Counted from the first letter of the stretch, positions 18,874 through 28,186 are shown. The stretch is DNA of 64,000 bases from Phnomibacter ginsenosidimutans (GCF_009740285.1 NZ_CP046566.1:3448658-3512657), one strand, 5' to 3'. Notes: a model not told the origin generated them from the letters alone. Made by a program: numbers and translations.

Positions 18874-20094
18874 TTAGTGGTGTGCCCACTCAATGGTATT
18901 GAGGTCGATGCCTTCTTTGTACATCTCCCACAAAGGGCTCATTTCGCGGAGCTTGAGCACGGTGTTGGTGATTTGCTCAATGGTATAATCAATTTGTTCT
19001 TCGGTAGTGAAACGGCTGAGGCCAAAACGCAATGAAGAGTGGGCCAGATCGTCACCGAGGCCGAGGGCTTTGAGCACATAGCTAGGCTCGAGGCTGGCAC
19101 TGGTACAAGCCGAACCAGAGCTGAGTGCAATGTTCTTATTGAAGCCCATCAACAAACCTTCACCTTCTACATACTTAAAGCTGATGTTGCTCACATGGGG
19201 CAAACGATGAGCAGGATCGCCGTTTACGTAGGCTTCTTCTATTTTCAGCAGAGCCTGCTCCAGCTTGTCGCGGAGGCGGCTGGTATGCGCTGCATCTTTG
19301 TCCATTTCGAGGCGGGCCAGTTCGCAGGCTTTACCAAAACCTACAATGCCGGGTACGTTCAGCGTACCGCTACGCATGCCACGTTCGTGACCGCCACCGT
19401 CCATTTGGGCAGTCACTTTTACACGGGGGTTCTTACGGCGTACATACAAGGCACCTACGCCTTTGGGACCGTACATTTTATGGCCGGTAAATGCCATGAT
19501 GTCGATGCCGTCGGCTTTTACATCTACTGGAATTTTACCTACAGCTTGTACCGCATCGCTAAACAACAGTACGCCGTGCTTCTTGGCAATAGCGCTGATT
19601 TCACGGATGGGCTGAATCACACCAATTTCATTGTTGGCGTACATGATGGCAATGAGGATAGTAGTAGGCTTAATGGCCGCTTCCAGCTCTGCCAGGTCTA
19701 TCAATCCGCTGGGTTTTACATCGAGGTAAGTTACTTCGGCACCCTGCTTTTCGAGGTGCTTGCAGGTATCGAGCACGGCTTTGTGCTCAATGTTCATGGT
19801 AATGATGTGGTTGCCCTTGCTGGCATACATTTCGAACACACCCTTGATGCCAAGGTTGTCGCCTTCAGTAGCACCGCTGGTGAAAATGATTTCTTTCGGA
19901 TCAGCATTGATGAGCTGAGCTACCTGCTCACGGGCATAGTCTACGGCTTCTTCTGCCGCCCATCCAAAAGGGTGGTTGCGGCTGGCAGCGTTGCCAAACT
20001 GTTGGGTAAAATAAGGCACCATCGCATCTACCACACGAGGATCGCAGGGGGTAGTCGCATTGTTGTCGAGGTAAACAGGTAATTGAAGGTTCAT
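18874..20094 (-). CDS. iscS: Cysteine desulfurase IscS
   Basis: A PLP enzyme that takes sulfur from cysteine and passes it to IscU. The N-terminus [20 protein letters not shown] is canonical and fixes the start at 20094. The PLP-binding lysine is in [15 protein letters not shown] (near residue 206), and the mobile sulfur-accepting cysteine is in [13 protein letters not shown] (near 328). [11 protein letters not shown] binds the cofactor. The length of 406 residues is normal. It heads the Fe-S gene run iscS-iscU-iscA type; no IscR-like regulator gene is present nearby. Confidence 0.96.
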   Translation of the reverse strand: MNLQLPVYLDNNATTPCDPRVVDAMVPYFTQQFGNAASRNHPFGWAAEEAVDYAREQVAQLINADPKEIIFTSGATEGDNLGIKGVFEMYASKGNHIITMNIEHKAVLDTCKHLEKQGAEVTYLDVKPSGLIDLAELEAAIKPTTILIAIMYANNEIGVIQPIREISAIAKKHGVLLFSDAVQAVGKIPVDVKADGIDIMAFTGHKMYGPKGVGALYVRRKNPRVKVTAQMDGGGHERGMRSGTLNVPGIVGFGKACELARLEMDKDAAHTSRLRDKLEQALLKIEEAYVNGDPAHRLPHVSNISFKYVEGEGLLMGFNKNIALSSGSACTSASLEPSYVLKALGLGDDLAHSSLRFGLSRFTTEEQIDYTIEQITNTVLKLREMSPLWEMYKEGIDLNTIEWAHH

Positions 20095-20168
20095 ATTTTT
20101 CACTTGGTATTTTACGAAAATAATAGCCGGCACCGGTAGCGGGTGCTGGCTAATCAGTACTAACAACA

Positions 20169-20176
20169 CAAATGTA
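20169..20176 (-). promoter_or_regulatory. Probable iscS -7 promoter box
   Basis: TACATTTG on the minus strand matches TAnnTTTG exactly, 75 bases before the iscS start. A TTTG (20206-20203) lies 26 bases upstream, a little far for a standard -33 element. Confidence 0.45.
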
Positions 20177-20254
20177 GTTCATTTGGTTGCCTGCGAAAAA
20201 ACCAAACCCGCATGGCACAAGGCTTTTTCCACAAATCGTAAGGCAAGGATGGGG

Positions 20255-20262
20255 TAAATTTG
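20255..20262 (+). promoter_or_regulatory. Promoter -7 box of the methylmalonyl-CoA epimerase gene
   Basis: TAAATTTG is a perfect TAnnTTTG match 24 bases before the ATG at 20287. The -33 element is uncertain (T-run at 20224-20228). Confidence 0.5.
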
Positions 20263-20286
20263 CCCCGGCAATAAAGCCTGCCCACT

Positions 20287-20688
20287 ATGAACAAAATTGA
20301 ACACATCGGCATTGCTGTTTCTACCCTCGATACTGCCATTCCTGTATACGAAGCCCTGCTGAATACGCCCTGCTACAAAACCGAGGAAGTAGTTTCAGAA
20401 AATGTAAAAACGGCCTTTTTTCAGGTGGGCCCCAATAAAATTGAATTGTTGGAAAGTACCGACCCCGACGGCGTCATTGCAAAATTCATTGCCAAAAAAG
20501 GCGAAGGCCTGCACCATATGGCCTTTGAGGTAACCGATATCTACGCTGAAATGGAGCGGTTGACAGCTGCGGGTTTTGTGCTGCTGAACGAGCAACCCAA
20601 GCTGGGCGCCGACAATAAACTGGTTTGTTTTGTACACCCAAAAGGCACTAATGGCGTGTTGGTGGAGCTGTGCCAGGAAAGACAATGA
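20287..20688 (+). CDS. mce: Methylmalonyl-CoA epimerase
   Basis: A 133-residue vicinal-oxygen-chelate enzyme that interconverts the two methylmalonyl-CoA epimers in the propionyl-CoA/succinyl-CoA route. Metal ligands fit KIEHIGIAV (His), GEGLHHMAFEV (His) and GVLVELCQ (Glu). NKIELLESTD is characteristic. The mutase subunits are not in the window. It is a single gene with its own promoter box; an octamer array begins 6 bases after the stop codon. Confidence 0.93.
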   Translation: MNKIEHIGIAVSTLDTAIPVYEALLNTPCYKTEEVVSENVKTAFFQVGPNKIELLESTDPDGVIAKFIAKKGEGLHHMAFEVTDIYAEMERLTAAGFVLLNEQPKLGADNKLVCFVHPKGTNGVLVELCQERQ

Positions 20689-20693
20689 GGGAT

Positions 20694-20725
20694 GTGCTAA
20701 TTAGCTAATGTGATAATATGCAAAT
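20694..20725 (+). repeat. Four-unit octamer array, consensus GTGCTAAT
   Basis: Units GTGCTAAT, TAGCTAAT, GTGATAAT, ATGCAAAT lie in exact 8-base register. The 19-base stretch 20691-20709 is identical to 24724-24742. Confidence 0.7.
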
Positions 20726-20811
20726 GGAAAAATGCATAGTGTAAAGACGATCCGCTTTCTCTCTTTCTCTGCGGTAAACGAATAATGCATGAGGAAAATT
20801 CGCTCCAATTT

Positions 20812-20859
20812 CTTCCGATTTTCGACCTTACCGTCTTCCCGACTTTCGGACTACGGAAT
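20812..20859 (+). repeat. Octamer array with CGA/GGAC core
   Basis: Six octamers: CTTCCGAT, TTTCGACC, TTACCGTC, TTCCCGAC, TTTCGGAC, TACGGAAT. Same family as 20965-21017. Confidence 0.6.
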
Positions 20860-20964
20860 ACGACATACTTAGATTTCACCAAAGACTCAGGAATTTTCTA
20901 CATTTTAGAAATATAACCTCTCCCAGCCTCTCCAAAGGAGAGGAGACATAGAGTGGGTTACCTT

Positions 20965-21017
20965 TTCCGGACTTCCCGTCTTTCGGACTTCCCGACTCCG
21001 GACTACCGACTCCTGAC
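20965..21017 (+). repeat. Octamer/heptamer array TTCCCGAC family
   Basis: Four octamers (TTCCGGAC, TTCCCGTC, TTTCGGAC, TTCCCGAC) are followed by three heptamers (TCCGGAC, TACCGAC, TCCTGAC). The array ends exactly at the rnc stop codon. Confidence 0.65.
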
Positions 21018-21727
21018 TATAACCCCAATTTCTCCACCGCCTGGAGTGCCGCCATTTGGCTAGCGTCTTTTTTGTTGAAACCACGGCCGGCGGCTATCAC
21101 TTCGCCATCCAGCTTTACGCCCACAATAAACAGTCGGCGGCCCCGCTCCTGCTTTTCTTCCAATGTTTCAAAATCAATACTGCGGCTTTGCTTGTTGGCC
21201 CAGCCAATCAGTTTGTTTTTGATGTTGATGTCTTGGAGTTCCAAATCATCGAGCAGCAGGTGTGGCAGAATGATGCGTTTGGTGACCCAACGCAAGGTTT
21301 GTTTGTACCCTTTATCCAGGTAAATGGCCCCTACCAAGGCTTCCAGCGTATTGCCGAAAATCTGGCTGTTTTTGAGGGCACTGTCAATTTTGTTGAACTG
21401 GGTAATTTTTTTCACCCCCATTTTCAGGGCAATGTCGTTGAGCATTTGGCGGTTCACCATTTTGCTCCGCATTTCCGTCAAAAAGCCTTCACCTTTTTTA
21501 GGATAACGCATAAACAGGTAGTCGGCTACCACGGCACTTAAGATAGCATCGCCCAAATATTCGAGTCGTTCATTGTTTTCTTCGGCTGTTTCTTTCACCG
21601 AGCGGTGGCTCAGTGCCGTCAGGTACAGTTCTACATTGCCTGGTTTAAAACCAAGCACATTCTTCAGCTGCTCCCTGAAATTTTCCCGATGTTTATCGGT
21701 GCTAAAAATGGATGATAACCAACTCAC
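21017..21727 (-). CDS. rnc: Ribonuclease III
   Basis: RNase III cuts double-stranded RNA during rRNA maturation and mRNA control. The 236-residue product has the signature NERLEYLGDAIL (near residue 53) with its metal-binding acids, the second acidic site FGNTLEALVGAIYLDKGY, and a C-terminal double-stranded RNA-binding domain (IGWANKQSRSIDFETLEE to KKDASQMAALQAVEKLGL). acpP-fabF-rnc is a common Bacteroidota gene order, and rnc lies 63 bases after fabF. Confidence 0.96.
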   Translation of the reverse strand: MSWLSSIFSTDKHRENFREQLKNVLGFKPGNVELYLTALSHRSVKETAEENNERLEYLGDAILSAVVADYLFMRYPKKGEGFLTEMRSKMVNRQMLNDIALKMGVKKITQFNKIDSALKNSQIFGNTLEALVGAIYLDKGYKQTLRWVTKRIILPHLLLDDLELQDINIKNKLIGWANKQSRSIDFETLEEKQERGRRLFIVGVKLDGEVIAAGRGFNKKDASQMAALQAVEKLGL

Positions 21728-21789
21728 GCAAAAGGCAAAATGAGATTTGCTACACTAAGAAATGAAAAATAAGGTTGCTGCAATTCTCA

Positions 21790-23043
21790 CTACGGCACAA
21801 ACTTCTTCACAATCACACAAGCGTTGTGCCCACCAAACCCGAAAGTGTTGCTCAATGCAGCATCCACCGTACGTTTCTGTGCTTTATTGAACGTGAAGTT
21901 CAGGTTCGGATCCAGCTCCGGATCGTCGGTAAAGTGGTTGATGGTAGGTGGTACAATGTTGTGCAAAACCGCTTGAATACAAGCAATGGTTTCAATCACA
22001 CCTGCTGCACCCAAACAGTGGCCTGTCATGGATTTGGTTGAGCTGATGTTGAGTTTGTACGCATGTTCGCCAAACACTGCCTGAATGGCTTTTACTTCTG
22101 CACCATCACCAATGGGTGTAGAGGTACCGTGGGTATTGATGTAATGAATTTCTTCTGGTTGCATACCTGCATCTGCCAGTGCAGCCAGCATTACATGCTT
22201 GGCACCCAAACCTTCGGGGTGTGGCGCTGTAATGTGGTGTGCATCGGCGCTGGCACCACTACCAGCTATTTCGCAAATGATGCGGGCACCACGTGCCTGA
22301 GCATGCTCAAGGCTTTCCAAAATCAGCGCACCAGCACCTTCACCCATTACAAAACCATCGCGGTCTTTATCGTAAGGGCGGCTGGCTGTTTCGGGGCTGT
22401 CATTGCGTTCGCTGAGGGCTTTCATAGAGTTGAAACCACCCACACCTGCCTCGCTGATAACTGCTTCCGAACCACCGGTAAGTACCACGTCGGCCTTGCC
22501 GGCACGAATGAGATCTACCGCTACGCCAATGGCGTTGGTAGATGAAGCACAAGCACTGGTAACGGCGAAGTTGGGGCCACGCAAGCCATGGCGCATGGAG
22601 ATTTGTCCGGCTGCGATGTCCAGAATCATTTTAGGAATGAAGAAGGGATTGAAACGGGGCGTTCCGTCGCCTTTGGCGAAGTTGATCACTTCTTCCTGAA
22701 AGGTGATAAGACCGCCAATACCGCTGGCAAAAATGACACCGGCACGGTCTACATCTATATTGTCTTTGTTTAAACCGGCGTCTGCCATGGCCTGATCACT
22801 TACAACCAAAGCCAGCTGACAATAGCGGTCGAGTTTACGAGCTTCTTTGCGGTCGAGGTAGTCCTGAGGGTCAAAGTTTTTGAGTTCGCAAGCAAACCTG
22901 GTTTTGAATTTAGATGCATCAAACAATGTAATGGGACCTGCGCCGCTTACACCATTGATCATATTCTGCCATGTGTCTGCTACCGTGTTTCCCAATGCGC
23001 TGAGGGCACCAATGCCAGTGACTACAACTCTTTTATGGCTCAT
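21790..23043 (-). CDS. fabF: 3-oxoacyl-ACP synthase II (KAS II)
   Basis: FabF condenses malonyl-ACP with acyl-ACP in fatty acid elongation. The product is 417 residues starting MSHKRVVVTGIGALSALG. The catalytic Cys is in TSACASSTNAIG (near residue 168), and the two His residues are in NTHGTSTPIGD (near 308) and KSMTGHCLGAAG (near 345). NTFGFGGHNACVIV is at the C-terminus. ATG 23043 was chosen over the longer open frame because it gives the canonical start. Its substrate carrier gene acpP lies 91 bases upstream. Confidence 0.97.
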   Translation of the reverse strand: MSHKRVVVTGIGALSALGNTVADTWQNMINGVSGAGPITLFDASKFKTRFACELKNFDPQDYLDRKEARKLDRYCQLALVVSDQAMADAGLNKDNIDVDRAGVIFASGIGGLITFQEEVINFAKGDGTPRFNPFFIPKMILDIAAGQISMRHGLRGPNFAVTSACASSTNAIGVAVDLIRAGKADVVLTGGSEAVISEAGVGGFNSMKALSERNDSPETASRPYDKDRDGFVMGEGAGALILESLEHAQARGARIICEIAGSGASADAHHITAPHPEGLGAKHVMLAALADAGMQPEEIHYINTHGTSTPIGDGAEVKAIQAVFGEHAYKLNISSTKSMTGHCLGAAGVIETIACIQAVLHNIVPPTINHFTDDPELDPNLNFTFNKAQKRTVDAALSNTFGFGGHNACVIVKKFVP

Positions 23044-23134
23044 AAACAATCTATAACTGCTGAATAAAAAATGGGGAACACACCTCTGGCGCAAGCCAAA
23101 AAAGGAGTGTTCCCAATAAGATTAAAGAAAACGA

Positions 23135-23371
23135 TTACTTGGCGTGTTCTTCCAGGTATGTTACAGCCTGACCTACCGTTGTAATTGTTTCTGCCTGCTC
23201 GTCGGGGATAGAAATGTTGAATTCTTTTTCAAATTCCATGATGAGCTCTACGGTATCCAAAGAATCGGCACCGAGATCGTTGGTGAATGAAGCTTCTGTA
23301 GTTACTTCAGCTTCGTCAACACCAAGCTTGTCGACAATTATTTTCTTTACTCGAGTTGCGATGTCGCTCAT
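23135..23371 (-). CDS. acpP: Acyl carrier protein
   Basis: A 78-residue acidic carrier of fatty acyl chains. The phosphopantetheine serine is in [14 protein letters not shown] (near residue 39). The start ATG at 23371 ([18 protein letters not shown]) gives the normal length; the longer in-frame extension to 23554 crosses the promoter and is rejected. It is the first gene of acpP-fabF-rnc. Confidence 0.97.
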   Translation of the reverse strand: MSDIATRVKKIIVDKLGVDEAEVTTEASFTNDLGADSLDTVELIMEFEKEFNISIPDEQAETITTVGQAVTYLEEHAK

Positions 23372-23721
23372 GATATGAGATTTTAGTACGGCGCAAAAAT
23401 AGAGTTTTTGAGAAACAAACAAATAAGCCCTCTTTTTTTGTGTACAACTGGTGCGGGCCGCCCTATAAACGGCGCCCTCCCGTCTCACTGATAAACCTTT
23501 GTTGAATACTTTGCCCACAAGGGTTTGGGTAATGCTTTTCCTGTAAATTCGCATCCCATCAGAAGTCTGGATGCAGGCTTTTCACACGTTTTCCCCCCTT
23601 CCTACACTGTACCGTTTTTAGCAGGTTTACCCGGTGTAGAACCTTCATAGTAAGTGACCGAAGCTCATTTTTGCCCTTGTGCAAATACCGGTTTCCGCCA
23701 CTTACCCAAATAAGATAGCAG
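23372..23721. other. Gene-free stretch between divergent acpP and a nucleotidyltransferase gene
   Basis: 350 bases with no supported gene. The acpP promoter occupies 23394-23423. The rest is unremarkable mixed sequence; I see no clear promoter for the plus-strand gene starting at GTG 23722. Confidence 0.5.
23394..23423 (-). promoter_or_regulatory. acpP promoter
   Basis: TATTTTTG (complement of 23394-23401) matches TAnnTTTG and TTTGTTTG lies 18 bases upstream (23423-23416). The -7 box ends 22 bases before the acpP ATG. Confidence 0.65.
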
Positions 23722-24717
23722 GTGAAAGCAATTATTCCCGTAGCGGGAGCCGGCACCAAACTCCGGCCACATACATATACGCAGCCAAAAGCATTGATTC
23801 CCATTGCCGGCAAAACCATCCTGAGCTTTATTGTAGATCAGCTGCAGGAAGCCGGTGTAAGAGAATACATCTTTATTGTAGGCTACCTTGGCGAAAAAAT
23901 CCAGGACTTTGTACAACAGGCCTATCCACATTTGCAAACACATTTTGTGTACCAAAATGAAAGGCAAGGTACCGGGCATGCCATTCAGCTCACCCATAGC
24001 ATTGTGGGCCACGATGATGTAATAGTGGTACTGGGCGATACCATTTGCGAATACGATGTAAAAGAAGTGGTAAACAGCCCCGTAAGCATGCTGGGTATCA
24101 AAAAAGTGGATGACCCCCGCAGTTTTGGCGTAGCCGAACTCGACGATGAAGACAACGTAGAAAGGGTGGTGGAAAAGCCAGCTATTCCTAAAAGCAACAT
24201 GGCATTGGTCGGCATTTACAAAATCAAAGAAACCAACCTGTTGTTTGAATGTCTGAGCCAGATTCTCACTGAAAATATTCGTACCAACGGCGATTATAAC
24301 CTGACCGATGCATTGCAATGCATGATTAATAAAGGGGCCCGTTTCAAAGGCTTCAGGGTGCAAAACTGGTTCGACTGTGGTAAAAAAGAAACCCTGCTCG
24401 ACAGCAATGCCACCCTGCTCAAAAAAATTGGCGGCAATGTCAATCCGCTGCAGCATGCTTTTGAAAACACCATCATCATTCCACCTGTAAGCATTGCACC
24501 GGGCTGCAGTATTAAAAATTCTATTATTGGGCCGCATGTGGCCATTGGTAGCAACACCACGGTTAATTATTCCATCATCCGCGACAGCATTATTGGTTCG
24601 TACACCAACCTGTTTGAAGTAGTACTCGACAACAGCCTCATTGGCAGCGACGCCAGTGTAAAAGGGCTCAGCCGAAGCCTCAACATTGGCGACAATACTG
24701 AGATTGATTTTGGATAA
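23722..24717 (+). CDS. Sugar-phosphate nucleotidyltransferase (RmlA/glucose-1-phosphate type)
   Basis: A 331-residue enzyme that makes an NDP-sugar from a sugar 1-phosphate. The N-terminal Rossmann-like domain starts MKAIIPVAGAGTKLRPHT, with the nucleotide loop (GAGTKLRP) and PKALIPIAGKTI. GDTICEYDV carries the metal-binding Asp and VVEKPAIP the sugar-site Lys. The C-terminal ~80 residues form a left-handed beta-helix (SIKNSIIGPHVAIGSNTTV). The start codon is GTG 23722. Sugar and base specificity cannot be told; dTDP-glucose or UDP-glucose type are both possible. Confidence 0.88.
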   Translation: MKAIIPVAGAGTKLRPHTYTQPKALIPIAGKTILSFIVDQLQEAGVREYIFIVGYLGEKIQDFVQQAYPHLQTHFVYQNERQGTGHAIQLTHSIVGHDDVIVVLGDTICEYDVKEVVNSPVSMLGIKKVDDPRSFGVAELDDEDNVERVVEKPAIPKSNMALVGIYKIKETNLLFECLSQILTENIRTNGDYNLTDALQCMINKGARFKGFRVQNWFDCGKKETLLDSNATLLKKIGGNVNPLQHAFENTIIIPPVSIAPGCSIKNSIIGPHVAIGSNTTVNYSIIRDSIIGSYTNLFEVVLDNSLIGSDASVKGLSRSLNIGDNTEIDFG

Positions 24718-24726
24718 GCTGCAGAT

Positions 24727-24758
24727 GTGCTAATTAGCTAATTTGCCATTGTGCTGAT
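24727..24758 (+). repeat. Four-unit octamer array, consensus GTGCTAAT
   Basis: Units GTGCTAAT, TAGCTAAT, TTGCCATT, GTGCTGAT lie in exact register, 9 bases after a stop codon. This is the same family and same unit number as 20694-20725 and 60456-60487. Confidence 0.7.
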
Positions 24759-24818
24759 TGGTTGGCCTGCTTACGTGTCAGTTGCTGGTTTTCATTGGCA
24801 CATTTTAAAATTGCTGCT

Positions 24819-25784
24819 ATGCAAAACCGCATCACTTCTCTATTCCATATTGAATTACCCATCATTCAGGCCGGTATGATTTGGGCCAGCGGCTGGCGAC
24901 TGGCCAGTGCCGTAAGCAATGCCGGCGGCCTTGGCATGCTGGGCGCCGGTAGCATGTATCCGGAAGTGTTACAAGCACATATCCGCCAATACAAAGCTGC
25001 CAGCAACAAACCCTTTGCTGTCAACCTGCCCCTGCTCTACCCCGATATCGATAAGCACATTCAAATTATTATTGAAGAAAAAGTACCCATCGTTTTTACC
25101 AGTGCCGGCAATCCAAAAACATGGACGGCATTATTAAAAAGCCATGGCATTACCGTGGTGCATGTAGTAAGCAGCAGCAAGTTTGCACTAAAGGCACAAG
25201 AAGCAGGCTGTGATGCAGTGGTGGCTGAAGGTTTTGAAGCCGGTGGCCACAACGGCCGTGAAGAAACCACCACGTTGGTGCTCATTCCTGCTGTAGCAAA
25301 AGCGGTAGACATACCCGTGATTGCAGCCGGTGGCATTGGTACCGGAGCACAAATGGCCGCTGCGTTATGCCTGGGTGCAGAAGCCGTACAGGTAGGCAGC
25401 CGCTTTGTGGCCAGCCACGAAGCCAGCAGCCACGAGGCTTTTAAGCAAGCCGTGGTGCAAGCACAAGAAGGCGACACCAAACTCATGCTGAAAACACTAA
25501 CGCCAGTCAGATTGCTGAAAAACGAATTTTATCAGGCTGTTGAAGCGGCCGAAAACAACGCCGCCAGCAAAGAAGAACTGGCTGCCTTGCTGGGCCGCGG
25601 CCGTGCCAAGAAAGGCATGTTTGAAGGCGATATGCAAGAAGGCGAACTGGAAATTGGTCAGGTAAGTGCATTAATCCATAGCATTCAACCCGCCGCGGGT
25701 ATTGTATACGAACTCTGGCACGATTGCCAACGAAGCCTGCAACAAACCGCTGCTGCTTTTACAGCCAATTTGAAATTGAGCTAA
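24819..25784 (+). CDS. Nitronate monooxygenase / 2-nitropropane dioxygenase-like flavoprotein
   Basis: A 321-residue FMN-binding TIM barrel. N-terminal PIIQAGMIWASGWRLASAVS and SNAGGLGMLGAGS are typical, EGFEAGGHNGREETTT lies mid-protein, and the phosphate-binding loop is AAGGIGTGAQMAAALCLGAEAVQVGSRF. The family oxidises nitronates with oxygen; the FabK enoyl-ACP reductase is a close relative and cannot be excluded. ATG 24819 was chosen as the start because it begins the conserved sequence. Confidence 0.82.
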   Translation: MQNRITSLFHIELPIIQAGMIWASGWRLASAVSNAGGLGMLGAGSMYPEVLQAHIRQYKAASNKPFAVNLPLLYPDIDKHIQIIIEEKVPIVFTSAGNPKTWTALLKSHGITVVHVVSSSKFALKAQEAGCDAVVAEGFEAGGHNGREETTTLVLIPAVAKAVDIPVIAAGGIGTGAQMAAALCLGAEAVQVGSRFVASHEASSHEAFKQAVVQAQEGDTKLMLKTLTPVRLLKNEFYQAVEAAENNAASKEELAALLGRGRAKKGMFEGDMQEGELEIGQVSALIHSIQPAAGIVYELWHDCQRSLQQTAAAFTANLKLS

Positions 25785-25793
25785 CGGAAAGGC

Positions 25794-25835
25794 AATAACA
25801 AATAAGCAATAAAGAATAAAGAATAAGGAAATACA
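25794..25835 (+). repeat. 7-base-period array, consensus AATAAGG/AATAAAG
   Basis: Six heptamers: AATAACA, AATAAGC, AATAAAG, AATAAAG, AATAAGG, AAATACA. It begins 10 bases after a stop codon and is followed by an octamer array at 25856. Confidence 0.7.
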
Positions 25836-25855
25836 AACAGCCATGACAAGTCTAT

Positions 25856-25928
25856 TCAACTCGTGACCCCCTCGAATACTGGAACACTGGAACTTGTGAA
25901 CTCGTAAACTTGTCAACTTACCAACTAC
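25856..25928 (+). repeat. Octamer array with AACTTG core
   Basis: Nine octamers, most with AAC at positions 3-5: TCAACTCG, TGACCCCC, (one-base slip) CGAATACT, GGAACACT, GGAACTTG, TGAACTCG, TAAACTTG, TCAACTTA, CCAACTAC. It ends 7 bases before the ATG at 25936. Confidence 0.7.
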
Positions 25929-25935
25929 TCTCCCC

Positions 25936-26632
25936 ATGCAACACCTGAAAGTAATCGCCTTCGACGCCGACGATACCCTCTGGGTCAATGAACCCTACTT
26001 CCGCGAAACGGAGGATAAATTTTGTGCCCTGCTCGAAGATTTTATACCGCTGCATACAGCGCAAAAAGCCCTGTTTCAGATGGAAATGAAAAACCTGAAA
26101 CTCTATGGCTATGGCGTAAAAGGGTTTATGCTTAGCATGATTGAATCGGCGTTGGAAATCAGCAACCATCAGGCAAATCCTGTTGTGTATGAAAAAATAT
26201 TGGCCTTTGGCAAAGAGCTGTTGGAAAAACCCATTGAACTGCTGCCCGGCGTAGAAGAAGTGTTGGAAAAACTACAGCCGCACTACCGCATAGTGGTGGC
26301 TACCAAAGGCGACCTGCTTGATCAGGGAACGCAAACTCAAAAAAAGTGGGCTGGAAAAATATTTTCACCACATCGAAATCATGAGCGACAAGCAGGTGGC
26401 CGATTATGAAAAACTCATCCGCCATTTAGACATTCAGCCTTCGGAGTTCATGATGATTGGCAACTCACTCAAAAGCGATGTGTTACCGGTGCTGGAGATG
26501 GGTGGCTATGGCGTACATGTGCCCTTCCATACCATTTGGGAGCACGAACGGATAGATCACCAGGTAGAGCACGAAAATTTCATTCAGGTGGAACATGCCA
26601 ATGAACTCTTGTCGGTTTTGATAAAACCCTGA
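25936..26632 (+). CDS. HAD-family hydrolase (frameshifted)
   Basis: A repaired 231-residue haloacid dehalogenase-type phosphatase. Motif I is AFDADDTLW with the nucleophile Asp near residue 10. Motif II region is IVVATKGDLL, motif III includes the Lys-rich LKKSGLEKYF segment, and motif IV is MMIGNSLKSDVLP. An all-alpha cap lies between motifs I and II. One extra G in the run 26325-26327 breaks the frame; removing it gives LLDQERKLKKSGLEKYF. Substrate unknown; phosphoglycolate- or nucleotide-phosphatase-like activity is a guess from the family. Confidence 0.85.
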
Positions 26633-26705
26633 CGAAAGCGCCGAATGCTGTAGTAATGTTTCGATTTTGAGGGAAAAACATTGACAACATCTTATCAAAT
26701 GCACA

Positions 26706-26742
26706 GACTGCTTAATTTTCACACTTTAAAAGACAAGCAGTC
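26706..26742 (+). promoter_or_regulatory. Hairpin directly before the TrpB2 start codon
   Basis: GACTGCTT (26706-26713) pairs perfectly with AAGCAGTC (26735-26742) across a 21-base loop. It ends two bases before the ATG at 26745 and so could mask the ribosome site. There is no T tract, so it is not a terminator. Confidence 0.35.
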
Positions 26743-26744
26743 AT

Positions 26745-28112
26745 ATGAAGGATGTAAAAATTTTATTGAGCGAAGATGAAATGCCCCGGCACTGGTACAA
26801 TATCCAGGCCGATATGCCCAACAAGCCATTGCCACCCTTGCACCCCGGCACCAAACAACCGGTGGGCCCGCAAGATCTGGCACCGCTTTTTCCCATGGAA
26901 CTTATCAAGCAGGAAGTAAGCCAGGACCCATGGATTGAAATACCCGACGAAGTGCGGGACATTTACCGCCAGTGGCGCCCCTCGCCATTGTTCAGGGCAC
27001 GCCGGTTAGAAAAGCTGCTGGATACACCCGCTAAGATTTACTACAAATACGAAGGGGTGAGCCCCAGTGGCAGCCACAAAACCAACACAGCAGTTGCACA
27101 GGCTTATTACAACAAACAAGAAGGGGTAAAACGCATCACCACCGAAACAGGTGCGGGCCAGTGGGGCACTGCACTCAGTATTGCCTGCCAAATGTTTGGC
27201 ATCGAATGCGAAGTGTACATGGTGCGCATCAGCTTTGAGCAAAAGCCATACCGCAAAGCACTCATGAATGCCTTTGGTGCCAAAGTATTCAGCTCTCCCA
27301 CCAACCTTACCAATGCCGGCCGGCACATACTTGCTACCGACCCCAACACAGCGGGCAGCCTGGGCATTGCCATCAGCGAAGCCATTGAAATGGCTGTACA
27401 AGATGAGCATACAAAATATGCATTGGGCAGTGTGCTCAACCACGTACTCATGCACCAAACCATCATTGGGCAAGAGTGCTTACTGCAACTTGAAAAAGCC
27501 GGCGACTATCCCGATATCGTGATTGCACCGCTGGGTGGCGGCAGCAATTTTGCGGGCATGGCCTTTCCGTTTTTGCGCCACAATTTGGTGGATGGCAAAC
27601 AAACCCGCTGCATAGCTGTAGAGCCTGCCAGTTGCCCCAAACTAACGCAGGGCGAATTCCGGTACGACTTTGGCGATTCAGCAGGATATACGCCGCTCCT
27701 CCCCATGTACACCTTGGGCCACAACTTTAGGCCCGCAGCTATACATGCCGGTGGCCTGCGCTACCATGGCGCCAGTGTATTGTGCAGCCAGCTACTGAAA
27801 GATGGTTTGATTGAAGCCAATGCGCTGCAACAATTGGAGTGCTTCGAAGCAGGTATTCAGTTTGCCAAGGCAGAAGGCATTATTCCTGCGCCAGAAGCTA
27901 ACCATGCCGTGGCGCAAGCCATCCGCGAAGCAAAGCTGTGCAAAGAATCGGGCGAAAGCAAAACCATTCTCTTCAACCTTTGCGGCCATGGGCACCTGGA
28001 CCTGCAGGCCTACAACGACTACTTCGATGGTAAGCTGCAAGACCACTACCTCACCGAAGAAGAACTGAAAGGTAGTTTGAAAGAACTGGCCGACTACCCA
28101 CCCGTTGCATAA
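26745..28112 (+). CDS. TrpB2-type tryptophan synthase beta chain-like PLP enzyme
   Basis: A 455-residue fold-type II PLP enzyme of the TrpB2 group, which condenses indole and serine to tryptophan. The PLP lysine is in [14 protein letters not shown] (near residue 109). [13 protein letters not shown] resembles the beta-subunit catalytic Glu segment, [11 protein letters not shown] is the phosphate-binding loop, and [14 protein letters not shown] and [13 protein letters not shown] lie near the C-terminus. It is longer than TrpB1 (about 400) and starts with the typical [13 protein letters not shown] extension. It stands outside any trp operon, as is common for trpB2. Confidence 0.93.
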   Translation: MKDVKILLSEDEMPRHWYNIQADMPNKPLPPLHPGTKQPVGPQDLAPLFPMELIKQEVSQDPWIEIPDEVRDIYRQWRPSPLFRARRLEKLLDTPAKIYYKYEGVSPSGSHKTNTAVAQAYYNKQEGVKRITTETGAGQWGTALSIACQMFGIECEVYMVRISFEQKPYRKALMNAFGAKVFSSPTNLTNAGRHILATDPNTAGSLGIAISEAIEMAVQDEHTKYALGSVLNHVLMHQTIIGQECLLQLEKAGDYPDIVIAPLGGGSNFAGMAFPFLRHNLVDGKQTRCIAVEPASCPKLTQGEFRYDFGDSAGYTPLLPMYTLGHNFRPAAIHAGGLRYHGASVLCSQLLKDGLIEANALQQLECFEAGIQFAKAEGIIPAPEANHAVAQAIREAKLCKESGESKTILFNLCGHGHLDLQAYNDYFDGKLQDHYLTEEELKGSLKELADYPPVA

Positions 28113-28135
28113 CTGCACATTCGTGATACAATAAC

Positions 28136-28175
28136 AAAAGGCTGAAGCAAACACTTCAGCCTTTTATTTTTATTC
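28136..28175. terminator. Terminator between converging genes
   Basis: AAAAGGCTGAAG (28136-28147) pairs with CTTCAGCCTTTT (28154-28165). A T-rich tail follows on the plus strand and an A4 on the other side, so it may serve both trpB2 and the ABC permease gene. Confidence 0.8.
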
Positions 28176-28186
28176 GTCAATAGGTA

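Larger units (their letters stand above)
20689..21016. other. Gene-free stretch with three short tandem arrays
   Basis: This 328-base gap between mce and rnc holds an octamer array of the GTGCTAAT type (20694-20725) and two of the TTCCCGAC/TTTCGGAC type (20812-20859 and 20965-21017). No convincing gene, RNA or terminator was seen. A direct match CTCTCC(A)AAAGGAGAGGAG around 20925-20945 is a small imperfect inverted repeat. Confidence 0.6.

Noticed and set aside
19039-20082. 347-codon plus-strand open frame opposite iscS
   Set aside because: It is antisense to a fully conserved enzyme, has no family resemblance and has the His/Phe/Tyr-rich bias of a reverse-frame shadow.
23372-23554. 61-residue N-terminal extension of acyl carrier protein
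   Set aside because: The frame crosses a consensus promoter and ACP length is fixed at about 78 residues.
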